A stretch of 64,000 nucleotides of DNA from Burkholderia sp. Bp8963 (GCF_003854275.1 NZ_QTQP01000037.1:1-64000), one strand, 5' to 3'. Counted from the first letter of the stretch, positions 33,111 through 43,218 are shown. A program made the numbers and translations. The notes: generated by a model not told the origin, from the sequence alone.

Positions 33111-34751
33111 TCAGAAATCGAACCCCGGCCCGCCCGCACCCGGCGCGCCGGGTGTCGCGGCCGGCGCCGAATCCTTCGGCGCTTCATGCACGGTCGCATC
33201 CGTCGTCAGCAGTAGCCCCGCGACCGACGCCGCGTTCTGCAGCGCGGTGCGCGTGACCTTGGTCGGATCGAGCACGCCCGATTCGACGAGGTCGCCGTAT
33301 TCGCCGGTCTGCGCGTTATACCCGAAGTTGCCAGAGCCTTCCGCGACCTTCGCGACGACCACGCTCGCTTCGTCGCCCGCGTTCGTGACGATCTGGCGCA
33401 GCGGTTCCTCGAGCGCGCGCAGCACGATCTTGATGCCCGCGTTCTGGTCGGCGTTCGCGCCGGTCAGCTCGCGGATCGCCTGCTTCACGCGGATCAGCGC
33501 GACACCGCCGCCCGGCACGATACCTTCCTCGACCGCCGCGCGCGTGGCATGCAGCGCGTCGTCGACGCGATCCTTCTTCTCCTTGACCTCGATCTCCGTC
33601 GCACCGCCGACCTTGATCACCGCGACGCCGCCCGCGAGCTTCGCGACGCGTTCCTGCAGCTTCTCGCGATCGTAGTCCGACGTCGCGTCGGCGATCTGCA
33701 CGCGAATCTGCTTCACGCGCGCCTCGATGTTCGCCGCGTTGCCGGCGCCGTCGATCACCGTCGTGTTTTCCTTGCCGACCTCGATGCGCTTCGCCTGCCC
33801 GAGCTCCGCGAGCGTCGCCTTCTCGAGCGTCAGGCCTGTTTCCTCGGCGATCACCTGGCCGCCGGTCAGGATCGCGATGTCCTCGAGCAGCGCCTTGCGG
33901 CGGTCGCCGAAGCCCGGCGCCTTGACCGCGACGGTCTTCAGGATTCCTCGCAGGTTGTTCACGACGAGCGTCGCGAGCGCTTCGCCTTCGACGTCTTCCG
34001 CGATGATCAGCAGCGGCCGGCCGGACTTCGCGACCTGTTCGAGCACCGGCAGCAGGTCGCGGATGTTCGCGATCTTCTTGTCGTGCAGCAGGATGTACGG
34101 GTTCTCGATCTCGGCGATCTGCTTGTCCGCGTTGTTGATGAAATACGGCGACAGATAGCCGCGATCGAACTGCAGCCCTTCGACGACGTCGAGTTCGTCG
34201 GCGAGCGACTTGCCGTCCTCGACGGTGATCACGCCTTCCTTGCCGACGCGGTCGATCGCCTCGGCGATGCGCTGGCCGATCGATTCCTCGCCGTTTGCGG
34301 AGATCGTCGCGACCTGCGCGATTTCCTTGCTCGTCGTGGTCGGCCTGCTGATCTTCTTCAGCTCTTCGACGGCCGCCGCGACGGCCTTGTCGATGCCGCG
34401 TTTCAGGTCGAGCGGGTTGAGCCCGGCCGCGACGTATTTCTGCCCTTCGCGGACGATCGCCTGCGCGAGCACGGTGGCCGTGGTCGTGCCGTCGCCGGCC
34501 GCGTCGCTCGTGCGCGACGCGACTTCCTTCACGAGTTGCGCGCCGATGTTCTGCAGCTTGTCGGCGAGCTCGATTTCCTTCGCGACCGACACGCCGTCCT
34601 TCGTGACGACCGGTGCGCCGAAGCTGCGCTCGAGCACGACGTTGCGGCCTTTCGGCCCGAGCGTGACCTTCACCGCGTTCGCGAGAATGTTCACGCCTTC
34701 GGTCAGTTTCGCGCGTGCGACGTCGCTGAAGATGATGTCCTTTGCTGCCAT
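33111..34751 (-). CDS. groEL: Chaperonin GroEL, paralog with atypical C-terminus
   Basis: GroEL forms the double-ring folding chamber. The 546-residue protein has all family marks: TLGPKGRNVVLE, the nucleotide motif GDGTTTATVLAQAI and AAVEEGIVPGGGVAL. The C-terminal tail reads GAPGAGGPGFDF and lacks the repeated Gly-Gly-Met that lines the cavity of the housekeeping protein. This suggests an accessory chaperonin, and Burkholderia usually carry more than one. GGAGCG precedes ATG 34751. It lies 12 bases after groES and shares its CIRCE-controlled promoter. Confidence 0.96.
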   Translation of the reverse strand: MAAKDIIFSDVARAKLTEGVNILANAVKVTLGPKGRNVVLERSFGAPVVTKDGVSVAKEIELADKLQNIGAQLVKEVASRTSDAAGDGTTTATVLAQAIVREGQKYVAAGLNPLDLKRGIDKAVAAAVEELKKISRPTTTSKEIAQVATISANGEESIGQRIAEAIDRVGKEGVITVEDGKSLADELDVVEGLQFDRGYLSPYFINNADKQIAEIENPYILLHDKKIANIRDLLPVLEQVAKSGRPLLIIAEDVEGEALATLVVNNLRGILKTVAVKAPGFGDRRKALLEDIAILTGGQVIAEETGLTLEKATLAELGQAKRIEVGKENTTVIDGAGNAANIEARVKQIRVQIADATSDYDREKLQERVAKLAGGVAVIKVGGATEIEVKEKKDRVDDALHATRAAVEEGIVPGGGVALIRVKQAIRELTGANADQNAGIKIVLRALEEPLRQIVTNAGDEASVVVAKVAEGSGNFGYNAQTGEYGDLVESGVLDPTKVTRTALQNAASVAGLLLTTDATVHEAPKDSAPAATPGAPGAGGPGFDF

Positions 34752-34763
34752 GAGTGCGCTCCG

Positions 34764-35054
34764 TTATTGATTGACGACGGCGACGATGTCTTCCTCGCGC
34801 AACACGAGGAGCTCATCGCCGTTCAACTTGACCGACTGGCCCGCGTACTTGCCGAACAGCACGCGCTCGCCGACCGTCAAGTCGGGCGCGATGCGCTGGC
34901 CGTTGGCATCCCTGCGGCCGGGGCCGACCGCGATCACTTCGCCCTGGTCGGGCTTTTCCGCGGCGCTGTCGGGAATCACGATGCCCGAGGCGGTGGTGGT
35001 TTCCTGGTCGAGTCGCTTCACGATGACCCGATCGTGCAAGGGGCGTAGGCTCAT
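34764..35054 (-). CDS. groES: Co-chaperonin GroES
   Basis: GroES caps the GroEL chamber. The 96-residue protein has the normal length and sequence: MSLRPLHDRVIVKRLD, then TASGIVIPDSA and GERVLFGKYAGQSVK. ATG 35054 is preceded by AGGACGG and aligns with the family start; longer frames add unrelated sequence that overlaps the promoter. It is the first gene of the groES-groEL unit. Confidence 0.96.
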   Translation of the reverse strand: MSLRPLHDRVIVKRLDQETTTASGIVIPDSAAEKPDQGEVIAVGPGRRDANGQRIAPDLTVGERVLFGKYAGQSVKLNGDELLVLREEDIVAVVNQ

Positions 35055-35081
35055 CTGTCCGTCCTGTTGTGTCGAGATTGA

Positions 35082-35108
35082 TTGGCACTCTGTATCAGAG
35101 AGTGCTGA
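35082..35108 (-). promoter_or_regulatory. CIRCE element (HrcA operator) upstream of groES
   Basis: TTGGCACTC (35082-35090) and GAGTGCTGA (35100-35108) are separated by nine bases and match CIRCE (TTAGCACTC-N9-GAGTGCTAA) at 15 of 18 arm positions. The element lies 28 bases before the groES start, where HrcA represses chaperonin genes until heat shock. An AT-rich segment (35112-35119) on its far side could carry promoter boxes. Confidence 0.85.
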
Positions 35109-35262
35109 CGAGTATAAAAACGGGCGCCGGCGCGATCCAATAACGGATTCGGAAAAGCATTTGCGTGCGGGCGCTTTGGACGCGTGTGCCGCAGTGGCAC
35201 AGGAGAGCCATCGATTCCGGGAAAGCATTCGTGCCGTCGTGCAAAGCGCGTGCGTCCGGCGG

Positions 35263-36546
35263 CTATCGCGTCGCAGCCTGTTGTGGCGATGGCGTGCAGA
35301 TCGCCCGGATCTTTTCGCCCGCGAGCACGCGTTTCACGAACGGGATCGAATCGGCGAGCGACGCGTTCACGGTGCCGTTATGATCGCGGCCCGCATACAG
35401 GTGCGCCTCGACCGTCGTGCCGGCCGCGCACGCATCTTTTGCGAGTGCGAGTTCGAGCGGCGCGAGCCCGTCGTCCGCACCCGCGCCGATGAACACCGGC
35501 GTGTCGATCTTCAGCGTCGGGTACTTGAGGTAATCGTCCCACCACGTCTTCAGCCGGGCGTCGCCGCCGGGCTTCACGGTGTTCGCGTACGTGAGCTGCG
35601 CGAGCGCCGCGTCGTCCTCGAGAGACGCGAGGCAGCTGACGCGCGCCTGTTCGAGAATCGGCAGCGCGGTGTCGGTCAGCACTTCGTCCGCGCGCAGCGT
35701 CGGATCGATCTGTTGCGCGGACAGCACCGAATAGAACTGGTAAGCAAGCGTCGGATCGACGCGGTCCGGATCCTTGCGGTAGGCCGATTCGAACCTGGGC
35801 AGCGACGCGAGTATCGCGCGTGGCGCGTTGTAGATCACGCCGGTCGCCACCGTCGCGCGGATCGTGAGATCGGGTGCATAGCCGGGCGCGTAGCCGGCTG
35901 CCGCGAACACGGCCGAGCCACCCTGCGACTGGCCGACGAGCACAACCTCGTTCGCGAGCCCCGGCACACCATTGAGCACCGCCCGCACGCTGTCGAGCAG
36001 CGTGTAGCTGTTCGAGCGGTTGTTGAGCTGCGGATTAGGTCCTGGCGTGCCGAGCCCCTGATAGTCGGTCGCGACGACCGCGAAGCCTTGTTGCAGCCAT
36101 GCGTTCAGGTAGCGCACGTCGCGATACGAACGGCCGAACCACGACGGCGCGCAGATGTCGGCCATCCCGAACGTGCCGTGTGCCCATGCGACGATCGGCC
36201 AGCCGCCGGCGGGCGGCGTGCCGCGCGGCAGGAACAGCGCGCCCGACACGGCGATCGGCGTGTGGCCGCCGGCGCCGTCGGTCGACGAATAGAGGATGCG
36301 AAGCTGCCGCGCGGCGCTCGCGAGACCGAGTGTCGCGGGCAGCGGTTCGGAGCGCAGCAGCACGCCGGGCGTTGCGGGAACGTCCCGGTCCCATGTGTAG
36401 AACGCGGATACCCGGCCATCGCCTTGCAGCGGATCGGGCGACGGCACGCGGGCGGGCGACGCGGCGAGCGAAGCGACGGACGATGCGGCGAGTGCGGAAA
36501 CCAGCAGCGTGCGCGCGGCGACGCCGCGCAGAAGCAAGAATGTCAT
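35263..36546 (-). CDS. Secreted lipase/esterase, alpha/beta hydrolase (secretory lipase-like)
   Basis: The 427-residue protein has a signal peptide (LLVSALAASSVASLAA) and an alpha/beta hydrolase fold of the secretory lipase/polyester-esterase type. It shows AWAHGTFG at 121-128, DYQGLGTPG, the nucleophile elbow GQSQGG with Ser207, an acid in GADDGLAPLE and a C-terminal histidine in GRDHNGTV. The substrate is unknown; an extracellular ester or polyester is likely. The start ATG 36546 has no clear ribosome site. It is divergent from the aldolase-like gene. Confidence 0.87.
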   Translation of the reverse strand: MTFLLLRGVAARTLLVSALAASSVASLAASPARVPSPDPLQGDGRVSAFYTWDRDVPATPGVLLRSEPLPATLGLASAARQLRILYSSTDGAGGHTPIAVSGALFLPRGTPPAGGWPIVAWAHGTFGMADICAPSWFGRSYRDVRYLNAWLQQGFAVVATDYQGLGTPGPNPQLNNRSNSYTLLDSVRAVLNGVPGLANEVVLVGQSQGGSAVFAAAGYAPGYAPDLTIRATVATGVIYNAPRAILASLPRFESAYRKDPDRVDPTLAYQFYSVLSAQQIDPTLRADEVLTDTALPILEQARVSCLASLEDDAALAQLTYANTVKPGGDARLKTWWDDYLKYPTLKIDTPVFIGAGADDGLAPLELALAKDACAAGTTVEAHLYAGRDHNGTVNASLADSIPFVKRVLAGEKIRAICTPSPQQAATR

Positions 36547-36937
36547 GGTCGGGTGGGGGTGAATGAAGTCGGAACGGGATGCGTCACGCGGACGGCGAAA
36601 TGGGGCGCAGGCCGCGGGCCGCGAGACGCGCCGCAAGATTCGAACCAGCGCGTTGCGTTGCGCATCGCCATCGGTACGGGTGGCGCGTGATGCGATTCGC
36701 GTTGCCGTCACCGGTTTGCGAACTGCGTTGCGCGCAGCAATGCGGGCCACGCGCTGCTGCTCCTGCAACAGGTTCGCGCGCACGGTTCGCCTGACGCCGG
36801 ACATGAGCCACGTGCCCGCATGGGGCCGCCAGCGATCCACGCGTATGCACGTCGCTGGCACGATTGCTGCTGATTCCGTCGCGGCAGGCCGCCACCCGGC
36901 GGCACGATTCGTTCAACCGGAAAAGGACTCCGCATCC
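36547..36937. other. Gene-free control region with a sigma-54 promoter
   Basis: This lies between the lipase and the divergent aldolase-like gene. The right end holds a sigma-54 promoter (36855-36871). Upstream are TTGC/GCAA pairs around 36728-36740 and a GCAACAG half-site at 36765-36771 that resemble the palindrome near 42.9 kb. No gene was seen. Confidence 0.5.
36855..36871 (+). promoter_or_regulatory. Sigma-54 promoter before the aldolase-like gene
   Basis: CTGGCACG-ATTG-CTGCT has the GG-N10-GC spacing of sigma-54 promoters, with a perfect -24 element (TGGCACG) and a -12 element one base off TTGCT. It lies 67 bases before ATG 36938, and a sigma-54 activator gene follows the aldolase gene. 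Confidence 0.65.
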
Positions 36938-37618
36938 ATGTCAGTCACTCAAGCCATCGACAGTGGCGAACTCGTGGCGTTCGTCGAACGCGCGGCGCGT
37001 GAATTCGCGCACGCCGCGCGTGTGCTCAAGGAAACGCGCACGTTGTCCGCGACCAATACGTTCCAGGCATTCCAGCGCGTGCCGGACACGGAGCTCGTCG
37101 TCGCGCTGTCCGCGCCGAGCCCTTGGGCCGCGTCGCCGGAGATCCAGCCCGTCGTCGTGACGCTCGACGGCGACGTGCTGCATGGTGACGCGCACGCGGG
37201 CGGCAACGGTACGCGCTACGCGGGCGTGTTCCGCGAGGCGCCGGAGGTCGACGTCGTGATTCACGTGCACGGCCCGTATCTTGGCGCGTGGGCGAGCGCG
37301 CACCGCACGCTGCCGATCCTCTATGCGCCGGCCGCTCGCTACACGCGCGCGCGGGAGATCCCGGTCTACGTCGACCGCCGGCCTGGCGAGTCGCGCTTCA
37401 TCGTCGACACGATTCGCCGCGATCCGGAGGTGCCGGCGATTCTCGAGGCGAACGGTGGTGCGACGTTCTGGGGCAAGTCGATTCTCGACGTGTCGAAGTA
37501 CATCCTGATCCTCGAGGAGGCCGCGTACTTCCAGGCGCTCGCGCAGCCGCTCGGCGGCTCGCAGGCGTTCGGGCCGGGCGCGCTCGAGCAGCAATGGAAG
37601 ATGACCGGGCTCGCGTGA
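36938..37618 (+). CDS. Class II aldolase/adducin-domain protein
   Basis: The 226-residue protein shows the class II aldolase/adducin fold, with metal-binding histidines in VIHVHGPYLGAWA and a conserved N-terminal LKETRTLSATNTFQ. Such enzymes cleave sugar phosphates or decarboxylate keto acids with a zinc ion. The exact reaction is unknown. A sigma-54 promoter precedes it, and the SfnR-type activator follows, so it is probably part of the sulfur-limitation regulon. It may process a carbon skeleton left after sulfur removal (inference). AAAAGGA lies upstream of the start. Confidence 0.8.
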   Translation: MSVTQAIDSGELVAFVERAAREFAHAARVLKETRTLSATNTFQAFQRVPDTELVVALSAPSPWAASPEIQPVVVTLDGDVLHGDAHAGGNGTRYAGVFREAPEVDVVIHVHGPYLGAWASAHRTLPILYAPAARYTRAREIPVYVDRRPGESRFIVDTIRRDPEVPAILEANGGATFWGKSILDVSKYILILEEAAYFQALAQPLGGSQAFGPGALEQQWKMTGLA

Positions 37619-37624
37619 GCACGG

Positions 37625-37636
37625 CGTTGCGCAACG
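37625..37636. promoter_or_regulatory. Palindrome CGTTGCGCAACG upstream of sfnR
   Basis: This perfect 12-bp palindrome lies 105 bases before the activator gene. It uses the same TTGC/GCAA arms as the palindrome at 42894-42917, but with no spacer. It may be a self-regulation site; evidence is only the sequence likeness. Confidence 0.3.
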
Positions 37637-37740
37637 GGTGCAATCCGGCCGCCGTCATACCGATAGCTCGATGAATTGGTTCGCCGCCGGTGCGTGCCTT
37701 GCTATCGTCGGGCTTCCCCGTTCATCACGCTGGTCGCGCC

Positions 37741-38861
<1,121 letters not shown>

Positions 38862-38871
<10 letters not shown>

Positions 38872-39650
38872 TCGCGCCCGCGCAGCGCACGCCGCGCGAT
38901 CCGCTCGCATAGCACGCTCATTCCCACCGCCAGCGCGGTCACACCGAGCACGCACACGAGCAGCACGTCGGCGCGCGCGCCGGCCTGCGCGTTCTGCATC
39001 AGGTTGCCGACACCCGCGCCCGCATTGAACAGCAGCTCGCTGCTCGTCGCGGTGATCCACGCGAACGGCACGGCCTGCAGCACGCCCGCGAACAGATCGG
39101 GCAGCGCGCCGGGGATCAGCACGTCACGCCACAGGCCGACGCGCGTCAGGCGATACGACTGCGCGAGTTCGACGTAGCGCGGATCGACACGGCTCAGCCC
39201 GTCGAAGCTCGCGGTCGTCATCGGATAGAACGCGGCGAGCGCGACGATCAACACCTTCGCGAAGTCGCCGGTGCCGGCCCACAGGCTCAGCAGCGGAATC
39301 AGGCCGAGCAGCGGCACGTAGCGCAGCGCCTGGAACGACGGCTCGCACAGCTTGCGTGCGAGCGTCGAGCGCGCCATTGCCGCGCCGAGTACGAGCCCGG
39401 CGACGACACCGAACGCGAGCCCGAGCGTCGTGCGACGCAGGCTCGCGCCGAGATCGGTCGCAAGCTCGCCGCTGCGCGCGAGCTCGATCAACGCGCTGCC
39501 GATCTGCTGGAGCGGCACGAATGCGTACTGATGGGCCGCGTCGCCATGCGACGCGAACTGCCACGCGGCAACGAGCGCGGCAGGTACGACGAGGCCGCGC
39601 GCACGGCGGCGCAGTTCGGCGAACGGGATACGTTGAGAAATGGCAGTCAT
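38862..39650 (-). CDS. ABC transporter permease, SsuC/TauC type (second of two)
   Basis: The 262-residue inner-membrane protein has the BPD_transp_1 fold of sulfonate, taurine and nitrate permeases. The first helix is AALVAAWQFA and the ATPase-contact loop region includes YVELAQSYRLTRVGLWRDVLIPGALPDL (split), followed by ITATSSELL. It is downstream of a very similar permease gene, so the transporter may use two different permease subunits. No ATPase gene lies in this cluster. ATG 39650 is chosen after CCCAGG; a longer frame would overlap the upstream gene. Confidence 0.88.
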
Positions 39651-39667
39651 CCTGGGAGTCACCTTGG

Positions 39668-40477
39668 TCAGCGCGCCGGCGCCTGCCAGCGCAACGCATG
39701 GCGCTGCACGAGCGCGATCGACCGGTCGAGCGCGAAGCCGGTCAGCCCGATCACCGCGACGTCGACGAGCACCACGTCGAGCCGCAGCATCTGCCGCGCG
39801 AGTTCCATCATCTGGCCGATCCCGCTGTCGGCGCTCAGCAGCTCGACCGCGACGAGCGCGAGCCACGCACGTGCCAGCGCGATCCGGATGCCGGTCAGCA
39901 GCGGCGGCAACGCGGCCGGCAGCAATACATCGCGCAGCAGTGCGAAGCGGCCGACGCCGTAGTGACGCGCCATCTCGACGAGATCGCGCGGTGCGTCGCG
40001 CACGCCTGAACAGGCGGCCAGCGCCACCGGAAAGAACACGGCCTTGCCGACGACGACGAGCTTCAGCGGCTCGTCGACGCCGATCAGCAGGATCAGCAGC
40101 GGAATCAGCGTGAGCGTCGGCACCTGCCGCAGCAGTTCGAACGTCGGCCGCAGGTAGTCGGAGAACCGTCGGCTGGATGCGAGCAGGATGCCGAACGCGG
40201 CGCCGCTCGTCGCGCCGATCGCGAAGCCGAGCGCGAGCCGGTGCAGCGTGATCAGCAGGTTGTCGCGCAATTCGCCGGTTTCGATCAGCACGTGCAGCGT
40301 CGCGGCGATCCGGGCGGGCGGCACGACGAGCTGCGGCGGAAACCAGCGCTGCGTACTGGCGAGCCACCACAGCGCGGCGAACGCGACCGGCGTCGCCCAC
40401 CACAGTGCGTGACCGCCGAGCCACGCGAGGCCGGGCGCGCGCGCGGCGCGCAGTGCGTTCGACGTCAGGGCGCGCAT
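39668..40477 (-). CDS. ABC transporter permease, SsuC/TauC type (first of two)
   Basis: This is a 269-residue membrane protein of the sulfonate/taurine permease group. The coupling loop reads LVEMARHYGVGRFALLRDVLLPAALPPLLTGI (split) and is followed by LARAWLALVAVELL. It begins six bases after the binding-protein stop (40483 on this strand) and ends 17 bases before the second permease gene. The pair shares similar length and architecture but differs in sequence, pointing to a heterodimeric membrane part. Confidence 0.88.
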   Translation of the reverse strand: MRALTSNALRAARAPGLAWLGGHALWWATPVAFAALWWLASTQRWFPPQLVVPPARIAATLHVLIETGELRDNLLITLHRLALGFAIGATSGAAFGILLASSRRFSDYLRPTFELLRQVPTLTLIPLLILLIGVDEPLKLVVVGKAVFFPVALAACSGVRDAPRDLVEMARHYGVGRFALLRDVLLPAALPPLLTGIRIALARAWLALVAVELLSADSGIGQMMELARQMLRLDVVLVDVAVIGLTGFALDRSIALVQRHALRWQAPAR

Positions 40478-40482
40478 CGGCG

Positions 40483-41616
40483 TCAGCGGCTCGCGACGCG
40501 CGATGCGTCGGCACGCCAGTAGCCGTCGAGGCCGAGTTGCTTGAGCGCAGTCGCGACGAACGCCGGTGCGAGCAGCGCGTTCACGTCGACGGGCGTCGAC
40601 GTCAGCCCGGCCTGGCGGCTGTATGCGATCACGTCGCGGTAGTGGTCGGTCAGTGCAGGCGTGAACAGCGGCGTCCATTGCTCCTTCCACGGCGTCGGTT
40701 CGTCCGCGTACTCGCGCCGCACGACGTTTTCCGGCTGGCCCGACGCGCTCAGGATCTTCACGAACGCGTCGCGATTCTGCGGTTGCGAGATCCAGTGCGC
40801 GGCGCGGACGTACGCGGTTGCGACGAGCTGCGTGATGTCCGGGTAGCGCCGCACGAAATCGTCGGACGCCCACAGTTCGGCGCGCATCTTCCAGTCGTCG
40901 GGGGCGGTCTTGGTCGACCAGATGATCTTGCCGACGTGCTTGTCGACGAGCGAATACGCATCGGACAGCGTGAAGAACCCGTCGACACGGCCGGCCGCGA
41001 CGGCCGCCGCGCCGGCCTGCGGATCGAGGTTGTAGATCTTGAAGTCGGACAGCTTCAATCCATTGGCGGCGAGCAGCTTGCCGAACGTGACTTCCCACGG
41101 CCGGCCGCGATTGAGCGCGATGCGCTTGCCTTTCAGGTCGGCAATCGATTTTGCGGCGGAGTTGGCCGGCACGACGAGATACGTGTTGCTGCCGACGCCG
41201 CCCGGCACGACCAGCCGCGTATGCGTGCCCGACGCGTTGACGACGACCGACGGCAGGTCGCCGTAACCCGCGAAGTCGATGCTGCCATTGGTGAACGCCT
41301 CGTTGACGAGCGTGCCGACCGCGGCGGTCGACACGGGCACCCATTGCAGCTTCACGTGCCGTGCGGCGAGTGCGTTCTCGAGCGACTTGTCGGCGTCGAT
41401 CAGCGCGGACGCACCCGCGTATTGCGTCTTGCCGCCGCTCGAATACGCGACGACGGCGATCCGCACGACCTTGGGTGCGTCTTCCGCGTGCGCGACTGGT
41501 GCGGCCAGCGTGGCCACTGTGGCCAGTGTGGCAATAGCGACCGGCAGCGCGGCAAGCAGTGCGCTCCGTGCGCGCAGCGGGCGGCGCAGCGAAGCGAGGG
41601 GGAGCGTGGGTTTCAT
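40483..41616 (-). CDS. ABC substrate-binding protein, SsuA/NrtA type
   Basis: The 377-residue periplasmic protein has a signal peptide (ALLAALPVAIATLATVATLAA, ending VAHAED, split) and the sulfonate-binding fold with VRIAVVAYSSGGKTQYAG, GSIDFAGYGDLPSV, LKGKRIALNRGRPWEV and AGRVDGFFTLSDAY. It should capture an organosulfur compound for the two permeases encoded next. ATG 41616 directly precedes the signal peptide; a longer frame adds 13 residues. It is downstream of a DszB-like gene in the same direction. Confidence 0.9.
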   Translation of the reverse strand: MKPTLPLASLRRPLRARSALLAALPVAIATLATVATLAAPVAHAEDAPKVVRIAVVAYSSGGKTQYAGASALIDADKSLENALAARHVKLQWVPVSTAAVGTLVNEAFTNGSIDFAGYGDLPSVVVNASGTHTRLVVPGGVGSNTYLVVPANSAAKSIADLKGKRIALNRGRPWEVTFGKLLAANGLKLSDFKIYNLDPQAGAAAVAAGRVDGFFTLSDAYSLVDKHVGKIIWSTKTAPDDWKMRAELWASDDFVRRYPDITQLVATAYVRAAHWISQPQNRDAFVKILSASGQPENVVRREYADEPTPWKEQWTPLFTPALTDHYRDVIAYSRQAGLTSTPVDVNALLAPAFVATALKQLGLDGYWRADASRVASR

Positions 41617-41651
41617 GATGGTCCGGAATGAATGACGGAAAAAGGCGACGC

Positions 41652-42728
41652 TCACGCGCGCTTCTGCAGCGACGGTCGCAGCACGTCGGCGAGCGGGCGC
41701 GGATCGATCCAGTCGGCGACGTCAAAATCGGCTTCCAGGAAGCCCCAGTCGTGCAGGAACGTCTTGAAGTCGTCGAGCGCGGCGATCGACTCGTCGTCGA
41801 GATTGACGCCGAGATGCTGATGCAACTGGTTGCCGTACGCGGCCCGCACCCAGTCGATCGACGACGCGGTTTCGCCGGCCACGTACTGCGCGGTGTCGTC
41901 CGGATGCGTGCGCGCCCAGTCGCCGGCTGCGACGACGAGCTTCAGGAAGCCGGCGACGATATCCGGATGGTTCGCGAGCACGTCCGCGTTGACCGTCAGC
42001 GGGCGCGGCGTGCCGTTGTTGTTGCGGATCGCGCGCTCGGGGTGGAAGCCGATGTCGATCACGACGTGCGCGCCGATGAGCTGCGCGATTTCGAGGCCCG
42101 TCGAGCCCTTCACGTAGATCGCGTCGACGTCGCCGCGCAGCAGCGCGCCGGCTTCGGCCGCGTACAGCGCGCGGCTCGAGAAACCCAGTGGCGATGCGAA
42201 CAGGCTCGCCGCGCGCGCGGGGCCCACGGCCTGCAGCGTGCGGGCGCGCACGTCGACGAGCTCGACGTCGCGCGTGGTCAGTCCGTCGAGGCTCAGCGCG
42301 TTGACGAAGCCGCGCAGCGCCGACGCGCGAAAGATGTCGATGCGGTCGTCGGGCCGGCTCGGAATCGCGATGCGGCAGCCGCGCAGCGCCTTCATCGAGC
42401 GGATGCCCGATTCGGGCCGCGCGAGGATCAGCTGCGACTCGTCGACCCACGACAGCCCGATCACCCGCGTGTTCGCGTCGTTCGAGCGCGCCCACATCGC
42501 GGGGATGCTGCCGCCCTGGCGAAACGATTGCGCGAGCGTGTGGTCGCTGATCGACGATACGTCGAGCCGCGTCGCGCCGCGCGGCGAGCGGATCGCGACA
42601 CCGTCGGCCGACGTCTCGCCGTTGAGCCAGCCGAGGTGTACGGCGATGCCGAGCGGCGTCGGCACCGGCGAGCGGGCATACCAGAACGTCTGCTGCTTGT
42701 CCGATGACGAATCGGGCCTGTCTGTCAT
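41652..42728 (-). CDS. DszB-like desulfinase paralog lacking catalytic Cys and His
   Basis: The 358-residue protein has a binding-protein-like fold without a signal peptide and aligns with DszB, the 2'-hydroxybiphenyl-2-sulfinate desulfinase. In DszB the active site is Cys27, His60, Arg70 and Gly73. Here RQGG keeps Arg70 and Gly73, but the cysteine is Ser20 (YARSPVP) and the histidine position is Ile60. It therefore probably cannot desulfinate as DszB does and may bind or sense a ligand, or use other chemistry. It is co-directional with the ABC genes, and a sigma-54 promoter lies about 80 bases upstream. Confidence 0.8.
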   Translation of the reverse strand: MTDRPDSSSDKQQTFWYARSPVPTPLGIAVHLGWLNGETSADGVAIRSPRGATRLDVSSISDHTLAQSFRQGGSIPAMWARSNDANTRVIGLSWVDESQLILARPESGIRSMKALRGCRIAIPSRPDDRIDIFRASALRGFVNALSLDGLTTRDVELVDVRARTLQAVGPARAASLFASPLGFSSRALYAAEAGALLRGDVDAIYVKGSTGLEIAQLIGAHVVIDIGFHPERAIRNNNGTPRPLTVNADVLANHPDIVAGFLKLVVAAGDWARTHPDDTAQYVAGETASSIDWVRAAYGNQLHQHLGVNLDDESIAALDDFKTFLHDWGFLEADFDVADWIDPRPLADVLRPSLQKRA

Positions 42729-42806
42729 GTGTGTGAGTCCCTGTCTGGGTAGGCGTGAGCGTTGCGCCGTCACGCACGCGCGTCGCGTGCGCCGGCCGCT
42801 CAGCGT

Positions 42807-42823
42807 TGCAAGTTCCAGGCCAG
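42807..42823 (-). promoter_or_regulatory. Sigma-54 promoter for the DszB-like/ABC arm
   Basis: Read on the minus strand it is CTGGCCTG-GAAC-TTGCA: a perfect -12 TTGCA, GG-N10-GC spacing, and a -24 box with two differences from TGGCACG. It lies about 80 bases before the start of the DszB-like gene on that strand. Confidence 0.6.
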
Positions 42824-42893
42824 CAGCGCGGCCGGCGCGGCGCGCGCGTGACGGCGGGCCTCGCGCGCGCCAGCGCCGCGGTGCCGCGCCCGC

Positions 42894-42933
42894 CGACTGT
42901 TGCGTCAGCAACAGTCGCGCGCGGGGCTGTTGC
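42894..42933. promoter_or_regulatory. 24-bp palindrome plus half-site, candidate SfnR enhancer
   Basis: CGACTGTTGC (42894-42903), GTCA, and GCAACAGTCG (42908-42917) form a perfect 10-bp inverted repeat. A further CTGTTGC half-site is at 42927-42933. The site is about 70 bases from the minus-strand sigma-54 promoter and 175 from the plus-strand one, normal distances for an enhancer-binding protein. Binding by the SfnR-like activator is inferred. Confidence 0.6.
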
Positions 42934-43089
42934 ATCGGCAGCAGCGGCGTTGCGTGCGCAGCAGCGCGGCGGCAGCGCGCGCGACCCGCGGGCTTCGATC
43001 GCCGTGGCGCGTGCCGGGCGCCGAAATGCCCGCCGCGCAATGCGCGGTGCCGCGTCGCGCGGCACGACGGCCAACCGGCCGCGGCGGCA

Positions 43090-43106
43090 TTGGCACGCCG
43101 CGTGCT
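43090..43106 (+). promoter_or_regulatory. Sigma-54 promoter for the monooxygenase arm
   Basis: TTGGCACG-CCGC-GTGCT has a perfect -24 element and the GG-N10-GC spacing; the -12 element differs from TTGCT by one base. It lies 113 bases before the monooxygenase start. Confidence 0.7.
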
Positions 43107-43218
43107 TTACAGCGTGCCGGGCGCGGTGCGAAGGCGCCGCGCATTTTCTACAAGCCGTCCCGCGCGGGACGCTCCGAGCGAGCGTTGTGTCGCGCGGCCA
43201 GACAAGGAGAACTTCCCG

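Larger units (their letters stand above)
42729..43218. other. Divergent control region of the organosulfur cluster
   Basis: This 490-base stretch lies between the two divergent arms. It holds a sigma-54 promoter for each direction and a 24-bp palindrome between them, all listed separately. The rest is very GC-rich and contains no believable gene. Confidence 0.65.

Noticed and set aside
31928..33199. A 423-codon minus-strand frame across two GNAT genes and the groEL terminator
   Set aside because: It overlaps two well-supported acetyltransferase genes and a terminator and has no recognisable domain.
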